Assembly (NCBI GenBank): GCA_051654865.1
Contig: JBOFYV010000013.1
Coordinates: 1-64,000, forward strand
DNA length: 64,000 bases
Source: JBOFOR01 sp051654865
GTDB taxonomy: Bacteria; Bacillota; Clostridia; Peptostreptococcales; Peptostreptococcaceae
Direction of reading: 5' to 3'
A program made the position numbers and the translations under genes. The notes beneath the pieces are model-generated. The model did no database searches and had not been told where the DNA came from. It saw only the letters and a program-made list of their open reading frames with translations. Shown here piece by piece: positions 61,091 to 64,000 of this stretch (the first letter of the stretch is position 1; every line of letters begins with the position of its first letter).

Positions 61091-61114
61091 TTACCCACGA
61101 AAGTGGGTTTTTTT
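61091..61114 (+). terminator. Intrinsic terminator of the Spo0E-like gene
   Basis: The stem ACCCAC/GTGGGT has a GAAA tetraloop and is followed by seven T residues. Confidence 0.88.
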
Positions 61115-61247
61115 ATATGTAAAATAGCAATCTAAATCGTATAGCTTAGCATGAAATGGTAAATATTAAATAACTAAGAAGTAATTTATAATATTAAATA
61201 AAATTACATTATAGTGAAGATAAGAAAAACAAGAGGTGATTAATATT

Positions 61248-62093
61248 ATGATTGAAAGGATTATTAACTCTCTTTTAATTATTTTATTCTCTTATGTATT
61301 ATTAAAGCTAATACAATACCTTTTAAATAAATTGTTTAATTTTACTAGATTTGATGTAAGGTATGAAAATACACTAAGTAGTGTTATATCCTCAATATCT
61401 TACTACATAATATTTATAGCGAGTATTATCTTAATATTAAGAGAATTTCATATTGTGGATGTTACGAAATTTGGAACATTAGTTACAGGGGCAAGTATTG
61501 TAGGATTAGTAGCAGGAGTAGCGTCACAAAGTATTCTAAAAGATATATTTAATGGTTTTTTCATATTGTTTGAGAAACAAATACAAGTAGGGGACTTTGT
61601 AATATTAAATGAAGAGTTTAGAGGCACTGTTGAGGAGATAGGTCTTAGAAGTACAAGCTTAAGAGATTGGGATTTAAAAAGAGTAACTATTTCAAATGGT
61701 AATATTACTAGCATTAGGAATTATAGTAAAGATAAAATGAGAGTAGTAGTACATGTTAGAGTTGCATACGAAGAAGACCCAATGAAGGTTTTTGAATCAC
61801 TACAAGAAGTTTGTGATGTAATGAATGATAAATTTAAAGATTACTTATACAACAAAAAATGTGGAGAATACTTAAGTCCCTTTAGGATATATGGTGTAAC
61901 TGATATAGAAAACAAATCAGTAGGAGCGCAATATACTATAACAGGAATAGTATCATCAGGTAAATACTTTTTAGCACTTAGAGAAAGCAAATTACAAATT
62001 TTAATAATTTTTAGGAAAAATAATATAAAAATAGCATATCCTACTCATATAAACATATTACAAAATATAAGTCAAAATAATCAAGAGCTATAA
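61248..62093 (+). CDS. MscS-family mechanosensitive channel
   Basis: Small-conductance mechanosensitive channel that releases solutes on osmotic downshock. I start at the ATG at 61248 after AAGAGGTGAT. The 281-residue protein has membrane helices near residues 5-25 and 45-70, the pore-lining helix (ASIVGLVAGVASQSILKDIFNG, glycine/alanine-rich as in MscS TM3), the beta domain (IQVGDFVILNEEFRGTVEEIGLRST) and the C-terminal alpha/beta cage. The layout resembles the YkuT/YggB subgroup. Confidence 0.92.
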   Translation: MIERIINSLLIILFSYVLLKLIQYLLNKLFNFTRFDVRYENTLSSVISSISYYIIFIASIILILREFHIVDVTKFGTLVTGASIVGLVAGVASQSILKDIFNGFFILFEKQIQVGDFVILNEEFRGTVEEIGLRSTSLRDWDLKRVTISNGNITSIRNYSKDKMRVVVHVRVAYEEDPMKVFESLQEVCDVMNDKFKDYLYNKKCGEYLSPFRIYGVTDIENKSVGAQYTITGIVSSGKYFLALRESKLQILIIFRKNNIKIAYPTHINILQNISQNNQEL

Positions 62094-62131
62094 TCTATAG
62101 CTCTTTCATAATATTATAAAGGGGGAGTATT

Positions 62132-62806
62132 ATGGAAACTGCTATGCAAGTTACAAATAATGATATAATAATTAGGTTATTGGTTGCGTTAGTAATAGGT
62201 GGATTAACGGGCCTCGAAAGAGAAAGATCACATCAATTTGCGGGATTTAGAACTCATATTTTGGTATCAGTAGGTTCATGCATTACATCCATAACTTCTT
62301 TATGCTTGTTTTTTCAATATAGTTCTTATTCTAATATAGATCCAGCTAGACTATCTGCACAAGTACTATCTGGTATTGGTTTTCTAGGCGCAGGCGCAAT
62401 ACTAAAAACATCAAATGGAATAAGAGGTTTAACAACAGCGGCAGGAATATGGGCTACAGCGTGTATTGGTATAGCTGTAGGATATGGATTATATACATTG
62501 AGTATATGTGCGTGGTTATTTGTTATGGTTACGTTATATATATTAAAAAATATAGATAAAATTTTTTTTAAGAAAAAGCAAACTATTTTTACAATAAAAG
62601 TAAATAATATAGATATAATATCTGTATTATATGAGAAGTTCCAAAAGTCCCAAACAACAGTTAGAAATATTGAGATTAGCTCACAACATGAGAATGAATG
62701 GAAGGTTAGTTTTTATATAATTTATGATAGAAGAATAATCATAGATGAACTAGTTAAAGAATTAAGTTCATCAAAAAATATAATAAGTGTAGATTATTTG
62801 CGCTAA
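62132..62806 (+). CDS. MgtC/SapB-family membrane protein
   Basis: A 224-residue protein whose first 140 residues are the MgtC membrane domain (RLLVALVIGGLTGLERERSHQFAGFRTHILVSVGS, then GIGFLGAGAILKT and GLTTAAGIWATACIG). A soluble C-terminal domain (ACT-like in relatives) follows. MgtC proteins are linked to magnesium limitation and to F-ATPase regulation in pathogens, but the role here is unknown. It is 38 bases after the MscS gene, with AAAGGGGGAG as ribosome binding site, so the two probably share a transcript. Confidence 0.9.
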   Translation: METAMQVTNNDIIIRLLVALVIGGLTGLERERSHQFAGFRTHILVSVGSCITSITSLCLFFQYSSYSNIDPARLSAQVLSGIGFLGAGAILKTSNGIRGLTTAAGIWATACIGIAVGYGLYTLSICAWLFVMVTLYILKNIDKIFFKKKQTIFTIKVNNIDIISVLYEKFQKSQTTVRNIEISSQHENEWKVSFYIIYDRRIIIDELVKELSSSKNIISVDYLR

Positions 62807-62853
62807 AATAATATAAAATAGAAGATACAAGAATTTAATTTGAGGTGTTTAAA

Positions 62854-63699
62854 TTGACAAAAAGAATAAAGATAATAACAGACGGTTCATGTGACTTACC
62901 TAAAGAAGTTTTAGAAAGAGCAAAACCGGAAATAGTAGGAATTAATGTTGCTTTCGGAGAAAAGAGTTATATTGGTGGAGTTGATATTGATGAAGAAACA
63001 TTCTACAAAATGATGAAAGAAAATAAAGAGTTACCTAAAACATCAAGTCCTTCACCAGATAGATTTATAGAATTATATAAAGGAGAAGAAGATGAGATAT
63101 TAGTCTTCACATTAACATCAAAATTATCAGGTACATATTCAAATGCAGTACTTGCAAAAAATATGTATTTAGAAGAGCATCCAGAAAAAAGAATAGAAGT
63201 TATAGACAGTGAAAGTGGATCAATTGGTGTTGCACTAATGATATTAAAATGTAGTGAGCTAATAGAGCAAGGAAAAACAATGGATGAAATATTAGCAGAG
63301 ATAGAAGAATATAAAAAAGAAATGGTATTCTTTGGTGCACTAGATACATTAGAAAATGCTATAAAAGGTGGAAGAGTAAATCCTATAGCTGGAAAACTTA
63401 TGAATGCATTAAACTTTAAAGTAATCATAAAAATAGAAGAAGGATTAGTTAAGCCTATAGATAAAGCTAGAGGTGGAAGCAACAGTTTAAAGAAAGCATT
63501 AGAATATGTAAAAAATAATGTAGAAAATGCAAAGGAAAAAACTGCAATAATAGGTCATGCAAATTGTCCTGATAAAGCTGAAAAAATAAAGCAATTTATA
63601 GAGGAACATGCACAATTTAAAGAAATATTGATTGCTAGTATAGGCCCTATAATGGGAACGTTTACATCTGAAGGGGCAATACTAGTGTCAGTTTTATAA
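62854..63699 (+). CDS. DegV-family fatty-acid-binding protein
   Basis: A 281-residue DegV/FakB-like protein, which binds a fatty acid and presents it to the kinase FakA for incorporation into phospholipid. I start at the TTG at 62854 after GAGGTG; the GTG at 62845 overlaps that site. Motifs are ITDGSCDLPKEV at the N-terminus, TSSPSPDRF, and the fatty-acid carboxylate-binding region in the C-terminal half (GHANCPDKAE, GPIMGTFTSEGAI). No FakA is in the window. Confidence 0.92.
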   Translation: MTKRIKIITDGSCDLPKEVLERAKPEIVGINVAFGEKSYIGGVDIDEETFYKMMKENKELPKTSSPSPDRFIELYKGEEDEILVFTLTSKLSGTYSNAVLAKNMYLEEHPEKRIEVIDSESGSIGVALMILKCSELIEQGKTMDEILAEIEEYKKEMVFFGALDTLENAIKGGRVNPIAGKLMNALNFKVIIKIEEGLVKPIDKARGGSNSLKKALEYVKNNVENAKEKTAIIGHANCPDKAEKIKQFIEEHAQFKEILIASIGPIMGTFTSEGAILVSVL

Positions 63700-63724
63700 A
63701 AAATTTATAATAAGGAGTGAAAAT

Positions 63725-64000
63725 ATGGGAATAGATAGAAGCAAAATAGAAGAAAAATATAAATGGAAAATAGACAAGATGTATTCTACAAAAGAAGCAA
63801 TAGAAAAAGATATAGAAAAAGTAAAAGAATACATAAATGAATTAAAAAACTATAAAGGTAAATTAGCAGAAAGCAAAGAGCTATTATACAAATGTATAAA
63901 CTCTTCTGAAAAAGCTTCACAAATACTTCAAAATTTATACATTTATACTCATATGAAACAACACGAAGACACTAGAAAAAATGAAAATCAGTCTATAGCA
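63725..64000 (+). CDS. pepF: Oligoendopeptidase F (pepF), 5' part only
   Basis: The first 92 codons of an M3-family metallopeptidase that hydrolyses peptides of roughly 7-17 residues in the cytosol. The start (MGIDRSKIEEKYKWKIDKMYSTKEA) and following helical region (YKGKLAESKELL, LYIYTHMKQHEDTRKNENQ) match the N-terminal PepF domain. The catalytic HExxH lies beyond the window edge. It is 25 bases after the DegV gene with AAGGAGTG as ribosome binding site. Confidence 0.88.
   Translation, partial: MGIDRSKIEEKYKWKIDKMYSTKEAIEKDIEKVKEYINELKNYKGKLAESKELLYKCINSSEKASQILQNLYIYTHMKQHEDTRKNENQSIA

Noticed and set aside
1..64000. CRISPR arrays, insertion sequences, prophage, tRNA or rRNA genes
   Set aside because: Read through on both strands: no regularly spaced repeats, transposase or integrase motifs, attachment-site duplications, cloverleaf sequences or rRNA signatures were seen.

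Overview
This window looks like chromosomal DNA from a low-GC, spore-forming Gram-positive anaerobe, most likely a member of the Peptostreptococcaceae (the Clostridioides/Paraclostridium/Romboutsia group). The reasons are the very AT-rich code with A/T-ending codons, strong AGGAGG-type ribosome binding sites, frequent TTG/GTG starts, a trimeric [FeFe] hydrogenase, a Spo0E-like protein, and gene orders typical of that group (uvrC-hprK, murB-PHP-rapZ-yvcK-nudix-whiA, dnaE-pfkA-pyk, tig-clpP-clpX-lon-ysxC). I see no rRNA, tRNA, CRISPR array, insertion sequence, prophage or integration site; almost everything is core genome. Genus-level placement is an inference from gene content only.

Layout. 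1-6.3 kb: oligopeptide permease, with oppBCDF on the minus strand, a small membrane protein, and a divergent lipoprotein gene oppA preceded by a CodY-like box. The oppA product is circularly permuted: its lipoprotein signal is followed by the family's C-terminal half and then by the N-terminal half. 6.4-9.2 kb: uvrC and hprK. 9.3-13.5 kb: minus-strand operon for an NAD-linked, probably electron-bifurcating [FeFe] hydrogenase. 13.8-17.3 kb: cardiolipin synthase and two divergent formate/nitrite-type channels. 17.5-22.6 kb: murB, a PHP phosphoesterase, rapZ, yvcK, a Nudix hydrolase and whiA. 22.7-29.3 kb: dnaE, pfkA and pyk. 29.3-34.6 kb: an NSS amino-acid transporter with a 32-residue partner and a structured, CodY-marked leader, an unknown membrane protein, an rRNA/tRNA uridine methyltransferase, and a 2-hydroxyacid dehydrogenase preceded by an unexplained structured element.

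34.8-45.4 kb: ligA, a fused RNase PH/inosine-triphosphatase gene, a YfcE-type phosphodiesterase, then the protein-quality block tig-clpP-clpX-lon-ysxC. 45.5-50.1 kb: a twin P-loop ATPase and a four-gene mini type IV pilus operon (DUF881 protein, PilB, PilC, pilin). 50.4-57.3 kb: a SEC-C protein with a TFIIB-like tail, two unknown proteins, a flavoprotein, a Na/Pi transporter and pgi. 57.4-64 kb: HtrA, Fur-boxed feoAB, a Spo0E-like protein, MscS, MgtC, DegV and the start of pepF.

Working together, the genes describe a peptide/amino-acid fermenter. Peptide and amino-acid uptake is under apparent CodY control. HPr kinase, Pfk, Pyk and Pgi serve glycolysis, the hydrogenase disposes of reductant, and Fur-controlled ferrous iron uptake could feed the iron-sulfur enzymes. 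The most unusual observation is the permuted OppA. Second-tier items are the leader RNA of the NSS transporter, the SEC-C/TFIIB-like protein and the DUF881-linked pilus operon.
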